Positions 7,947 through 16,425 of a stretch of 35,760 nt of DNA are shown here, one piece after another. The stretch's first letter is position 1. Each line of letters begins with the position of its first letter. This stretch comes from Baaleninema simplex PCC 7105 (GTDB taxonomy: Bacteria; Cyanobacteriota; Cyanobacteriia; Cyanobacteriales; Geitlerinemataceae): contig NZ_KB235958.1 of NCBI RefSeq assembly GCF_000332355.1, positions 1,452,890 through 1,488,649 of the forward strand. Reading direction: 5' to 3'. Below the pieces are notes generated by a model, which made no database searches, was not told where the DNA came from, and was given only the letters and a program-made list of their open reading frames with translations. Both the position numbers and the translations under genes were made by a program.

Positions 7947-9530
7947 ATGCCGACCCAAGAACTCGAGCGAACTCGACGAAAAATCCTCACCTTCCTGAAA
8001 ACTTACGGGTCGGCACATCTCGACTTGGCGTGTCACGCTGCGTTCCCGTTTGCGGTGACTTCGGAACTGCTCTATTGCTTGCGGGAAAACTTTTTGCCGG
8101 ACTCTCCCTGGATTGCGGTGGCGGATGTTTTGCTGTCGCCGTGGTTCGAGTCGGTGGGTGACGACCTCTACGAAATGGAACCGGAGGTGCGATCGTTCCT
8201 GTTGCAGCAACTCGCCGAAGACAGTCGGTTTGGAGAACCTCGTCTGAACGAACTGGCAGATTTCGCGACGGCTTATGTCGGTGCGAAATTGCCCGAAAAC
8301 CCGAGAGCGGCGCGAGATTTTGGGCAGGATTTCGAGTGGATTGCTTTGGCGTGCGTTCGTCCGGGTGACGCGGCGCGTGAGATTGGAGAGCGGCTACGTC
8401 GTGCGGTGGCGGAGGGACGCGACGACGATCGCCAGCGTTGGATCGATTTGTTGGTCGGACAAGAAGACGTACTAGGACAACTCGGCCTCGAACCGGCGTT
8501 TTTGTTGCAAGAAGTCGATGCGCTCTCTTCATTTCCTCTGGAAACGTTTGATTTTGAGGAAGGGTATTTCGAGCCTGTGGCTGAACCTTCCGAGACAGTC
8601 GCCAGTGAGGAGGAAAACGCCGATCTCCAACCGTTTGAGTTTGAAACGGCACGGTTGGAAATGGTGAACTCGAAAGCCGTTATTCATCGGAGTTCGGGTC
8701 GAGCGTTTCAGTTTGTCGAAATTCTGCCTAACGACATAACCCTCGAAATGGTGGCGATTTCGGGTGGTACGTTCCTCATGGGAGCGGCGGAAGGTGAGGA
8801 AGGAGCAGATTCCGATGAGTATCCCCAACATGAAGTGACTGTGCCGGACTTCTTCATGGGGAAATATCAAGTGACACAAGCGCAGTGGCGTGCGGTTGCG
8901 ACTGGACTGCCGAAGATCGATCGCGATCTCACTCCCGACCCGTCAAACTTTAAAGGGGACGATCGACCTGTCGAACAAGTCAATTGGTACGAGGCGATGG
9001 AGTTTTGCGATCGGCTCTCTGAGGCAACGGGACGTGACTATCGACTCCCTAGCGAGGCGGAATGGGAATACGCCTGTCGTGCGGGAACGACCACACCGTT
9101 CGCGTTTGGTGAGACGATTACACCCGATCTTGCCAACTACAATGGTAACTACACCTACGGCAACGGCCTGAAAGGAAGCTACCGCCAAGGAACTACCGAT
9201 GTCGGGAGTTTTCCTGCGAATGCTTTCGGTCTTTACGATATGCACGGCAACGTTTACGAGTGGTGTCTCGATATTTGGCACGACAATTACGAGAATGATG
9301 CACCAACTGATGGCAGTCCTTGGTTAGACGACGAAGCGGAAGAAAAACGTACAGAAAAAGCAATAAAAGAAAAACGTACAGAAAGCAAAAATCCCCGGCT
9401 CTTGCGTGGTGGTTCTTGGTACTACAATCCGGTGTATTGCCGTTCTGCGGTTCGCCTCAGGAACTACCCGGACATTCGGTTCTACCTCTTCGGTTTTCGC
9501 TTGTGTTGCTCCGTGGCGCGGACTCAGTAG
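7947..9530 (+). CDS. FGE-sulfatase-fold protein with N-terminal helical domain; probable DGR variable protein 1
   Basis: A 527-residue protein. Residues 1-175 are a conserved helical region (SELLYCLRENF; DSPWIAVADVLLSP; RLNELADFATAYV; FEWIALACVRPGDAA) typical of cyanobacterial MoxR/vWA-linked FGE proteins. Residues about 265-527 are an FGE-sulfatase (C-type-lectin-like) domain: EMVAISGGTFLMG, KYQVTQAQW, RLPSEAEWEYACRAGTTTPF, NAFGLYDMHGNVYEW, and LLRGGSW at 485-491. The C-terminal 26 residues (491-516) form a variable patch on conserved scaffold W491, P495, CRSA (498-501), R503, PD (508-509) and GFR (516-518). The first FGE catalytic cysteine is replaced by Tyr493, so sulfatase activation is unlikely. 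A 17-base direct repeat (9341-9357, 9368-9384) adds a charged EKRTE spacer. The ATG at 7947 is the start that fits the family. Confidence 0.87.
   Translation: MPTQELERTRRKILTFLKTYGSAHLDLACHAAFPFAVTSELLYCLRENFLPDSPWIAVADVLLSPWFESVGDDLYEMEPEVRSFLLQQLAEDSRFGEPRLNELADFATAYVGAKLPENPRAARDFGQDFEWIALACVRPGDAAREIGERLRRAVAEGRDDDRQRWIDLLVGQEDVLGQLGLEPAFLLQEVDALSSFPLETFDFEEGYFEPVAEPSETVASEEENADLQPFEFETARLEMVNSKAVIHRSSGRAFQFVEILPNDITLEMVAISGGTFLMGAAEGEEGADSDEYPQHEVTVPDFFMGKYQVTQAQWRAVATGLPKIDRDLTPDPSNFKGDDRPVEQVNWYEAMEFCDRLSEATGRDYRLPSEAEWEYACRAGTTTPFAFGETITPDLANYNGNYTYGNGLKGSYRQGTTDVGSFPANAFGLYDMHGNVYEWCLDIWHDNYENDAPTDGSPWLDDEAEEKRTEKAIKEKRTESKNPRLLRGGSWYYNPVYCRSAVRLRNYPDIRFYLFGFRLCCSVARTQ
9341..9384 (+). 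repeat. 27-bp-period direct repeat inside FGE-fold gene 1
   Basis: A 17-base unit beginning AGAAAAACGTACAG occurs at 9341-9357 and exactly again at 9368-9384. The 27-base period keeps the reading frame and yields two EKRTE motifs just before the conserved LLRGGSW. The purine-rich composition differs from the surrounding gene. Confidence 0.85.
9396..9525 (+). repeat. Putative DGR variable repeat VR1
   Basis: These 130 bases align without a gap to 10287-10416. The core 9420-9490 differs at 19 sites, all but one at first or second codon positions and all in codons that change amino acid. The flanks differ at only three synonymous sites. Codons such as TAC, AAT, AAC, ATT and TTC at variable sites fit a template rich in AAC/AAT/AAG codons. 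No template repeat was found in this window. Confidence 0.8.
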
Positions 9531-9560
9531 CTCTTTGCCCTCTACACCCTCCATCCTGTT

Positions 9561-10424
<864 letters not shown>

Positions 10425-10477
10425 CCCTTTGCCTTCTTGCCCTATTGCCCTTTGTTTTTTGTACTTTTTTCTTTCCC

Positions 10478-10499
10478 GTGCGCTTCGCGCACTTTTTTT
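10478..10499 (+). terminator. Rho-independent terminator after FGE-fold gene 2
   Basis: GTGCGC and GCGCAC form a 6-bp GC stem around TTC, followed at once by seven T. It lies 54 bases after the stop of the FGE-fold gene. DGR target genes often carry a hairpin soon after the variable repeat that helps retrohoming, so this structure might have a second role. Confidence 0.7.
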
Positions 10500-10528
10500 A
10501 TTGTTGCAATTTTGAGCATCGGACATTT

Positions 10529-10590
10529 GGGCAAGCGCAGAGGCTTGCCCCCACGGGCTACTAACTAACGGGCAAGCGCAGAGGCTTGCC
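10529..10590. repeat. Two direct copies of a GGGCAAGC...GCTTGCC hairpin
   Basis: A 21-base sequence beginning GGGCAAGCGCAGAGG occurs at 10529-10549 and again exactly at 10570-10590. Each copy folds into a stem (GGCAAGC with GCTTGCC) around a 6-base loop. The pair fills the gap between the convergent second and third FGE-fold genes and could stop transcription from both sides. Confidence 0.85.
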
Positions 10591-10611
10591 TCCACCGGCT
10601 GACGCCCCCAA

Positions 10612-11583
10612 TTACCCCACTTTCGCCGCGCCACAAACTACGCGGAACCCGACGTTATAACTGCGAAAATCGGGGCTGTAGTGAACGCGCGTCGCGGAAC
10701 GACAGTAACCGGGGAAGAACATCCACGACCCACCCCGTAGCGGCCGCGAAGTTTCGTCGCCGCCTATCCCCCCAACCCCCCTTTCAAAGGGGGGCGAAGG
10801 GGGGATGTCCGCAGGTGCGCCGTCATAGCTGTGATGCCACGTATCCGCGCACCACTCCCAAACGTTTCCTACCATGTCGTAGAGTCCGAAGGGGTTGGGT
10901 AGGAAACTCCCCACGACGGTAGTACGACCGCGAAACCGACCCGATCGAGTGTTTCCGTAGGGCGTGCGTCCGTCGCAGTTGGCCAGGTTGGTGGTGAGGC
11001 TGTCCCCGCAGTAAAACGGCGTGGTGGTTCCGCCGCGACAGGCGTACTCCCATTCGGCTTCGCTGGGGAGGCGGTAGAGGCGTCCGGTTTTGAGGGAGAG
11101 GCGATCGCAGAATTCGACGGCTTCGTACCAAGAAACGTTTTCCACGGGTCGCGCGTAACCCTTAAACAGCGAGGGTTTCAGCGGTAGCGGACGGTTCACC
11201 TTCGGTAACTTGGCGACGGCGTTCCACTGAATTTGCGTGATGGGATATTTGCTGATGTAGAACGGTGCGATCGCCACTTGTCGCTGTCCCCGTTCTCGCG
11301 GCGATCGATTCTCTTCCGTCTCTGGCGCACCCATGAGGAAGCGTCCGCCGGGAATCGCCACTGTGTCGAGGGGGGCGTCTTTGGCGAGAACTTCGGTGAA
11401 AAAGAAGGCTTCGTTGCGTTCTCGGGTCAGTTCCCGTCCGGTTTCGTCCAGTTTGACGGTTTCAAAATCGTAGCGAGACAGACGAAACTCGGGTCGGACG
11501 GGGGAAACGAAACCCGCTTGATGAAAGGTGACTGCGTGGTCTGTCGTGAAATCAGTCGGATCTTGATTTCGATTTTCAAACAT
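10612..11583 (-). CDS. FGE-sulfatase-fold protein 3, DGR-like C-terminus
   Basis: A 323-residue protein convergent with FGE-fold gene 2. The first about 75 residues are not assigned. The FGE-sulfatase/C-type-lectin domain follows: DTVAIPGGRFLMGAPE, KYPITQIQW, RLPSEAEWEYACRGGTTTPFY, NPFGLYDMVGNVWEW, then PLRGGSW with Trp near 287. The end of the protein keeps the P, CRSA, PD and GFR scaffold of the other two with yet another set of residues at the variable positions (MFF, GY, T, VHY, F, SYN). However, its constant codons differ synonymously from the other two (TGT CGT TCC against TGC CGT TCT), so it does not derive recently from the same template. A palindromic repeat is inserted in frame at 10766-10805. 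The first FGE catalytic cysteine position is Phe. Confidence 0.85.
   Translation of the reverse strand: MFENRNQDPTDFTTDHAVTFHQAGFVSPVRPEFRLSRYDFETVKLDETGRELTRERNEAFFFTEVLAKDAPLDTVAIPGGRFLMGAPETEENRSPRERGQRQVAIAPFYISKYPITQIQWNAVAKLPKVNRPLPLKPSLFKGYARPVENVSWYEAVEFCDRLSLKTGRLYRLPSEAEWEYACRGGTTTPFYCGDSLTTNLANCDGRTPYGNTRSGRFRGRTTVVGSFLPNPFGLYDMVGNVWEWCADTWHHSYDGAPADIPPSPPFERGVGGIGGDETSRPLRGGSWMFFPGYCRSATRVHYSPDFRSYNVGFRVVCGAAKVG
10766..10805. repeat. CCCCCCTTTCAAAGGGGGG palindrome inserted in FGE-fold gene 3
   Basis: The 19-base palindrome at 10776-10794 is flanked by further ATCCCCCC and GGGGGGAT arms. It reads in frame through the gene, giving a Pro/Gly-rich IPPSPPFERGVGGIGG insert just before the conserved RPLRGGSW. 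The same palindrome, in the other orientation, lies at 13405-13423. It is a dispersed repeat common in cyanobacterial spacers but unusual inside a coding sequence. Confidence 0.85.
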
Positions 11584-12113
11584 ATGGGTACGCAGTAAAC
11601 TTTAAATTGGAATTGTTGGCTTTCAATGCGATCGCCCTTCGATTAGAAAAACTGCTCTATGGCGATCGCGCTCTATCTTATCTTGAAACATTACGAATTG
11701 TAGCGTTTTTAGCAAAATGGCGCGATCGATGCTCTGTTATTTTTAGTGTCGTATTTGTCGATTGAGTAGTGAAGTAAAAGCACGAGTCTAGAACGGTTAC
11801 GTATAAAGGATTTTGTAGCAATTCTTAAATCACAAAAAAGTAATAAAACCTCTTAACTGCTCGCCGATCGCTGTAAAAGGCGATCGAACTTATTGCGTAA
11901 ATTTATGACCCCACCCCAGCCCTCCCCGTTGCAAGGAGAGAGAGCGAGTTTTCTCTCTTGACAAGCAAGATTCCAAAGCTAACTCTGTCAATCGTCATAT
12001 TCGCCAGAGGAGGCGATCGCCTCTCTGAAAGTCTCCAATGCCTAACCTCCGAAAGATGACGATCGCCCTCGAGGGGTAATACCCTGAATCTGTCACTTCA
12101 ACGCAATGTCACC
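11584..12113. other. 530-base intergenic region between divergent genes
   Basis: No gene or RNA was recognised. The FGE-fold gene 3 promoter must lie at the left end and the DUF3616 promoter at the right end. The middle is AT-rich. At about 11908-11944 there is a decayed copy of the ACCCCACCCCAGCCCTCCCC-type dispersed repeat followed by purine-rich GGAGAGAGAG, an inexact hairpin. Several GCGATCGC sites are present. Confidence 0.5.
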
Positions 12114-13184
12114 GTGTCTGACCCCTTTCTCCTCAGCCGTATCCTCCTGAAATTCGATCGCGACTCCGACGACCTCATCGGCGAACTGTCCGCCGTGGCC
12201 AAAACCCCCGACGGTAGCCTTTGGCTGGGTTCCGACGAACTGACCTCCATCGAACGCCTTTCTCCCCTCGAACCGGGAGTCTACGGCGCACACCAACTGT
12301 TTCGCATCGAAGAATTTGTCGAACTCATCGACGACTCGGAAATCGACATCGAAGGCATGGACTACGCCGACGGCTATCTTTGGGTGGTGGGGTCTCACAG
12401 CTTCAAGCGTAAGAAACCCAAAGGTAAGAAAACCGAAAAAGACCTCGAACGGCTCTCGGAAATTAAACGAGACGCCAATCGCAACCTGCTCGTTCGCATT
12501 CCCATTCTCCAAGGTCAACCCGTCACATCCTGCGCCACCTCCGACGACGCAGGCGATCGCCTGTTTGCAGCGGCGTTAACCCGAACCGAAGCGAGCAACC
12601 TGTTACTCGACACCTTAAAGGAAGACGAGCATCTCGGGCCGTTTGTTGAAATGCAACTGCCCTCAAAAGATAACGGCTTGGATATCGAAGGCTTGGCCGT
12701 GCGGGGCGATCGCATCTTTCTCGGCTTGCGCGGCCCCGTTTTGCGCGGTTGGGCGATCGCCATAGAAATCCAAGTCGAAGCCTCCGAAACCGGTCAGTTG
12801 ACCCTACGGGAGTTAGACGACGGCCGCCATTACCGCAAGCATTTCGTCGATTTAAACGGATTGGGAATTCGCGAACTCTGCTTTCACGGCGACGATTTAA
12901 TCGTCCTCGGCGGCCCGACAATGGATCTCGAAGGAGCAATGCAGGTGTTTCGCCTCAAAGACATTTTAGAACACGATCGCGATACCCTTTGGGACGGAGA
13001 ATCGGGCATTTTGAAGCTCCTCTTCAACCTGCCGTTTACCATCGGGGCAGACCACGCCGAAGGCTTAACGCTCTTTCCCTGTTTCGAGGAAGACGGGTTG
13101 ATGGTGGTGTACGATTCCCCGCATCCCGAACGGCGTCCGAGCGATCGCGCCATTTTCGCCGATGTCTTCCGGTTGCCACAGTGA
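12114..13184 (+). CDS. DUF3616 domain-containing protein
   Basis: A 356-residue protein matching DUF3616, a predicted beta-propeller family of unknown function: ELSAVAKTPDGSLWLGSDE near residue 25, IDIEGMDYADGYLWVVGSHS near 80, GLDIEGLAVRGDRIFLGLRGP near 185, and ADHAEGLTLF near 310. The repeated DIEG / EGL-W or F-L-G pattern marks successive blades. There is no signal peptide, so the protein is probably cytoplasmic. It starts with GTG, and an ATG eight bases upstream is out of frame. The gene stands alone, with large spacers on both sides. Function is not known. Confidence 0.85.
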   Translation: MSDPFLLSRILLKFDRDSDDLIGELSAVAKTPDGSLWLGSDELTSIERLSPLEPGVYGAHQLFRIEEFVELIDDSEIDIEGMDYADGYLWVVGSHSFKRKKPKGKKTEKDLERLSEIKRDANRNLLVRIPILQGQPVTSCATSDDAGDRLFAAALTRTEASNLLLDTLKEDEHLGPFVEMQLPSKDNGLDIEGLAVRGDRIFLGLRGPVLRGWAIAIEIQVEASETGQLTLRELDDGRHYRKHFVDLNGLGIRELCFHGDDLIVLGGPTMDLEGAMQVFRLKDILEHDRDTLWDGESGILKLLFNLPFTIGADHAEGLTLFPCFEEDGLMVVYDSPHPERRPSDRAIFADVFRLPQ

Positions 13185-13554
13185 ACGGTTTGCCCTCAAC
13201 CCCTTTTACAGCGAACAGTCAACAGTTAACCGTGAAGACAGTGTTGAGTCGAACGATTTTCAAGTTCTTCTCCCAAGATTGGGAGCATTCACTCCATTTG
13301 TAGGGTGGGCAATGCCCACCACACCCTACATTTAGTGTGGTTAACGTTGAATTGCGTAAGTCCAGACAGTGTTGAGTTAAACCATTTCCAAGTCCCTCTC
13401 CCAGCCCCCCTTTGAAAGGGGGGTAGGGGGGATGGAGAGGAATTTAGGGTGAGGGCAACAGGCGATCGAACCTCAGATCGATTTGTCAACAGATCGGTTA
13501 AGATTGTGAAGAAATCTATCGTTCTGTTAACAGCGCACCGTCTGGACGCTTTTT
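13185..13554. other. 370-base spacer with several hairpin repeats upstream of typA
   Basis: No gene is seen. The spacer holds a 7-bp-stem hairpin CTCCCAAGATTGGGAG (13270-13285), a nested hairpin GGTGGGC-AAT-GCCCACC inside TGTAGGGTG/CACCCTACA (about 13299-13331), and the 19-base C6T3/A3G6 palindrome at 13405-13423. An imperfect 40-base direct repeat starts GACAGTGTTGAGT at 13237 and 13365. The typA promoter must lie in the last about 100 bases, but I could not place it with confidence. Confidence 0.7.
13405..13423. repeat. CCCCCCTTTGAAAGGGGGG palindrome, second copy
   Basis: A 9-bp perfect stem around one base, in inverse orientation to the copy inside FGE-fold gene 3. It is followed by a further TAGGGGGGATGG tail, matching the extended arms of that copy. 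This is a dispersed cyanobacterial hairpin. Confidence 0.85.
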
Positions 13555-15345
13555 ATGTCTCTCCCAATTCGCAACGTTGCAATCATCGCCCACGTCGATC
13601 ACGGCAAAACAACACTGGTTGACGCCCTACTCAAACAATCCGGCATCTTCCGCGAAGGGGAGGACGTACCGGACTGCGTGATGGACTCGAACGACCTAGA
13701 ACGGGAACGGGGCATCACCATTCTGTCGAAAAACACGGCAGTTCGCTACAAAGACACCCTCATTAACATTGTCGATACTCCCGGACACGCCGACTTCGGT
13801 GGAGAAGTCGAACGAGTCTTAGGCATGGTAGACGGCTGCATCCTCATCGTCGATGCCAACGAGGGGCCGATGCCGCAAACCCGTTTCGTCTTGAAAAAAG
13901 CCTTAGAAAAGGGTCTGCGTCCGATCGTCGTTGTCAACAAGATCGATCGCGGCAAAACCGATCCTTACGGTGCCGTCGATAAAGTCCTCGACCTGTTCAT
14001 CGACCTCGGCGCCGACGACGACCAATGTGACTTTCCCTATCTCTTCGCCTCTGGGTTATCGGGATTCGCCAAAGAAGAACCCGACGACGACAGCGAAGAT
14101 ATGCAGCCCTTGTTCGAGGCGATTTTACGGAACGTTCCGCCGCCGATTGGCGACCCCGAAAAACCGCTACAACTGCAAGTCACCACCCTCGACTATTCCG
14201 ATTACTTAGGTCGCATCGTCATCGGCCGCGTCCACAACGGTACGATTCGCGCCGGTCAGCAAGCCGCGTTACTCAAAGAAGACGGTAGCACGGTCAAATC
14301 CAAAATCAGCAAACTGATGGGATTTGAAGGATTGGCGCGAGTGGAACTCGAAGAAGCCACCGCCGGAACGATCGTCGCCGTAGCTGGGTTTGACGACGCC
14401 AACATCGGCGAAACGATCGCCTGTCCCGATGAACCCAAAGCCTTACCGCTGATTCGCGTAGACGAACCCACTTTACAGATGATGTTCTTGGTGAACGATT
14501 CCCCGTTCGCCGGACAGGAAGGACAGTTTGTGACCTCCCGTCAACTGCGCGATCGCCTGATGCGGGAACTGGAAACCAACGTCGCTCTCCGTGTAGACGA
14601 AACCGACTCCCCCGACAAGTTCGCTGTCTCCGGACGGGGAGAGTTGCACTTGGGTATTCTCATCGAAACTATGCGTCGGGAAGGATACGAATTCCAAGTG
14701 TCCCAGCCGCAGGTGATTTTCCGCGAAGTCAACGGCCAACCTTACGAACCGTTCGAGTTGTTGGTGTTGGACGTTCCTGAAGAAGCGGTTGGCGGTTGCA
14801 TGGAACGCCTCGGCGAACGCAAAGGCGAAATGCAGGATATGCGGATGGGAAGCGGTCGTTCTCAGTTGGAATTTGTGGTTCCGGCGCGGGGTTTGATCGG
14901 GTTCCGAGGTGAATTCATGCGCCTGACGCGGGGTGACGGCATCATGAACCACAGTTTCCTCGAGTATCGTTCGATGTCGGGAGACGTAGAAACTCGCCGC
15001 AACGGGGTCATCATCGCTTTTGAGGAAGGGGTGGCCACGTTCTACGCCCTGAAAAACGGCGAAGATCGCGGTGTGTTCTTTATTACGCCGGGAACGAAGG
15101 TGTACAAGGGCATGATTGTGGGTGAAAACAACCGCCCGCAAGACCTCGACCTCAACGTTTGTAAGACGAAGCAACTGACGAACCACCGTTCTTCGACGGG
15201 TGACGAGTTGGTGCAGTTGCAAGCCCCTGCGGAGATGACGTTGGAACGGGCGTTAGAGTATATCACTTCGGAAGAATTGGTGGAAGTGACGCCGGAATCG
15301 ATTCGCTTGCGGAAGATGCCTGCGAAGAAGTTGGCGCGTCGTTAA
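13555..15345 (+). CDS. typA: Translational GTPase TypA/BipA
   Basis: A 596-residue ribosome-associated translational GTPase of the EF-G-like family, involved in ribosome assembly and stress or cold adaptation. The G1 motif AHVDHGKTT is at residues 12-20, followed by G2 in [12 protein letters not shown]3 [15 protein letters not shown] and G4 NKIDR. Domain II, the EF-G-like domains III/V (with [12 protein letters not shown] and [21 protein letters not shown]) and the TypA-specific C-terminal domain ([21 protein letters not shown]) are all present. Length is normal for the family. A perfect hairpin follows 58 bases after the stop. Confidence 0.98.
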   Translation: MSLPIRNVAIIAHVDHGKTTLVDALLKQSGIFREGEDVPDCVMDSNDLERERGITILSKNTAVRYKDTLINIVDTPGHADFGGEVERVLGMVDGCILIVDANEGPMPQTRFVLKKALEKGLRPIVVVNKIDRGKTDPYGAVDKVLDLFIDLGADDDQCDFPYLFASGLSGFAKEEPDDDSEDMQPLFEAILRNVPPPIGDPEKPLQLQVTTLDYSDYLGRIVIGRVHNGTIRAGQQAALLKEDGSTVKSKISKLMGFEGLARVELEEATAGTIVAVAGFDDANIGETIACPDEPKALPLIRVDEPTLQMMFLVNDSPFAGQEGQFVTSRQLRDRLMRELETNVALRVDETDSPDKFAVSGRGELHLGILIETMRREGYEFQVSQPQVIFREVNGQPYEPFELLVLDVPEEAVGGCMERLGERKGEMQDMRMGSGRSQLEFVVPARGLIGFRGEFMRLTRGDGIMNHSFLEYRSMSGDVETRRNGVIIAFEEGVATFYALKNGEDRGVFFITPGTKVYKGMIVGENNRPQDLDLNVCKTKQLTNHRSSTGDELVQLQAPAEMTLERALEYITSEELVEVTPESIRLRKMPAKKLARR

Positions 15346-15402
15346 GATATAGCAATATCAAATGATTCTCGGCAACATCCCATTTCGATAAATTGCGGTA
15401 TA

Positions 15403-15435
15403 AGATCCCCGGCATCTTGGAGATGCCGGGGATCT
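15403..15435. repeat. Perfect 15-bp-stem hairpin, copy 1
   Basis: AGATCCCCGGCATCT, a 3-base loop (TGG) and the exact reverse complement form a 33-base hairpin 58 bases after the typA stop. The same hairpin with the complementary loop (CCA) is at 35146-35178. It could stop transcription after typA, but it lacks a T-tract. Confidence 0.9.
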
Positions 15436-15450
15436 GGGGTATCTGGAGAG

Positions 15451-15520
15451 GTGGTGAGGCGTGAAAATTTACACTTAAATGTTGGGTTTCGCTGGAACTC
15501 CACCCAGCCTAGTGAGAAAA
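15451..15520 (+). repeat. 70-bp direct repeat, left copy, upstream of xisH
   Basis: Starts GTGGTGAGGCGTGAAAATTT and ends CTAGTGAGAAAA. It is 68/70 identical to 16356-16425, in the same orientation. Part of it (GTTGGGTTTCGCTGGAACTC...) resembles the GTTGGGTTTCGCT dispersed hairpins of cyanobacteria. It ends 45 bases before the xisH start, so it may include the promoter of the pair. Confidence 0.92.
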
Positions 15521-15565
15521 TATAAAAGATGTTGGGAAGAATAGAACTTTAAATATGCGTTTGAT

Positions 15566-15982
15566 ATGACTGCTAAAGACCTATTTCACGAAGCGGTCAG
15601 AAATGGGCTAGAAAAAGAGAGATGGCATATTTCCAGCGATCCACTACAACTAGAATGGGAAGAAGTTAAAGTTAAAATTGATTTAGCTGCCGAACGGCTG
15701 ATTGCTGCCGATCGAGGAGAAGAGAAGATTGCTGTAGAGATTAAAAGCTTTGCCAGTCCCTCACCTATCAGCGAATTTCATACTGCTCTGGGTCAGTTCC
15801 TCAACTACCGCCTTCTCTTGGAAATTAAAGAACCCGATCGCGAGCTTTATCTTGCAGTTCCTATCGATATCTACAATACCTTTTTTCAGAGCCGCTTTTC
15901 TCAAGTGACGCTCGAACGTCATCAGCTTAAGCTTCTTGTCTACAATCCTATCTCCGAGGAAATTGTGACATGGAAAAACTAG
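15566..15982 (+). CDS. xisH: XisH family protein (fdxN element excision controlling factor)
   Basis: A 138-residue protein of the XisH family, first known as one of the proteins needed for developmental excision of the fdxN element in heterocystous cyanobacteria but widespread beyond them, usually paired with xisI. The fold is PD-(D/E)xK nuclease-like: Glu9, Asp39 (in KIDLAAERLIAA) and Glu58/Lys60 in VEIKSF fit the active-site spacing. FLNYRLLLE and LYLAVP are also family-typical. It overlaps xisI by 13 bases, so the two are translated together. No fdxN element or site-specific recombinase is present here, so the local role is unknown; a toxin-antitoxin-like or element-maintenance role has to remain open. 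Confidence 0.95.
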   Translation: MTAKDLFHEAVRNGLEKERWHISSDPLQLEWEEVKVKIDLAAERLIAADRGEEKIAVEIKSFASPSPISEFHTALGQFLNYRLLLEIKEPDRELYLAVPIDIYNTFFQSRFSQVTLERHQLKLLVYNPISEEIVTWKN

Positions 15983-16305
15983 AGTTCTACCGAAGCTGTA
16001 TTCAAACGCTGTTAGAACGACACAGCCAGTCTTTCCCCCAGGAAGACGAGGTAGAAACGGCGCTTTGCTTCGATACAGTTCGCGATCGCTACCAGCTTAT
16101 GCGCGTCGGGTGGAGGGAGTTCGATCGCGTATATCATACCGTTCTTCATTTTGATATTAAAAGCGGTAAAATCTGGCTTCAACAAAACACGACAGATATC
16201 GATGTCGGGCAAGAACTGATTGAGATGGGGATTCCGAAAGACGAAATCGTTCTCGGTTTACATCCTGCCTATAAACGTCCCTATACAGGTTACGGTGTGT
16301 CTTGA
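15970..16305 (+). CDS. xisI: XisI family protein
   Basis: A 111-residue partner of XisH. Recognisable features are the helical beginning EKLEFYRSCIQTLLERHS, then DRYQLMRVGWREFDRVYHTVLHFDIKSGKIWLQQN and the typical ending GIPKDEIVLGLHPAYKRPYTGYGVS. The start ATG lies within the last codons of xisH. XisI is thought to act as a specificity or regulatory partner of XisH, and its molecular function is not established. The right copy of the 70-bp direct repeat begins 51 bases after the stop. Confidence 0.95.
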   Translation: MEKLEFYRSCIQTLLERHSQSFPQEDEVETALCFDTVRDRYQLMRVGWREFDRVYHTVLHFDIKSGKIWLQQNTTDIDVGQELIEMGIPKDEIVLGLHPAYKRPYTGYGVS

Positions 16306-16355
16306 AGTGTTTGAGTTTAAGCTGAAGATATTCGCTTATCTTCTCTGTGTCTAGT

Positions 16356-16425
16356 GTGGTGAGGCGTGAAAATTTACACTTAAATGTTGGGTTTCGCTGT
16401 AACTCCACCCAGCCTACTGAGAAAA
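16356..16425 (+). repeat. 70-bp direct repeat, right copy, downstream of xisI
   Basis: Differs from 15451-15520 at two of 70 bases. Its last 12 bases hold the stop codon and final residues (FSQ) of the Uma2 gene on the other strand. The preceding CTCTGTGTCTAGTGTGGTGA recurs once more at 35423-35442 with one mismatch. Confidence 0.92.

Noticed and set aside
10425-10611. tRNA or small RNA candidates in the hairpin-rich spacer
   Set aside because: The hairpins are simple direct-repeat stems without a cloverleaf. No tRNA or rRNA gene was recognised anywhere in the window.
14473-15222. Long antisense frame over typA
   Set aside because: It is a shadow frame of a GC-rich highly expressed gene, with no protein family likeness.
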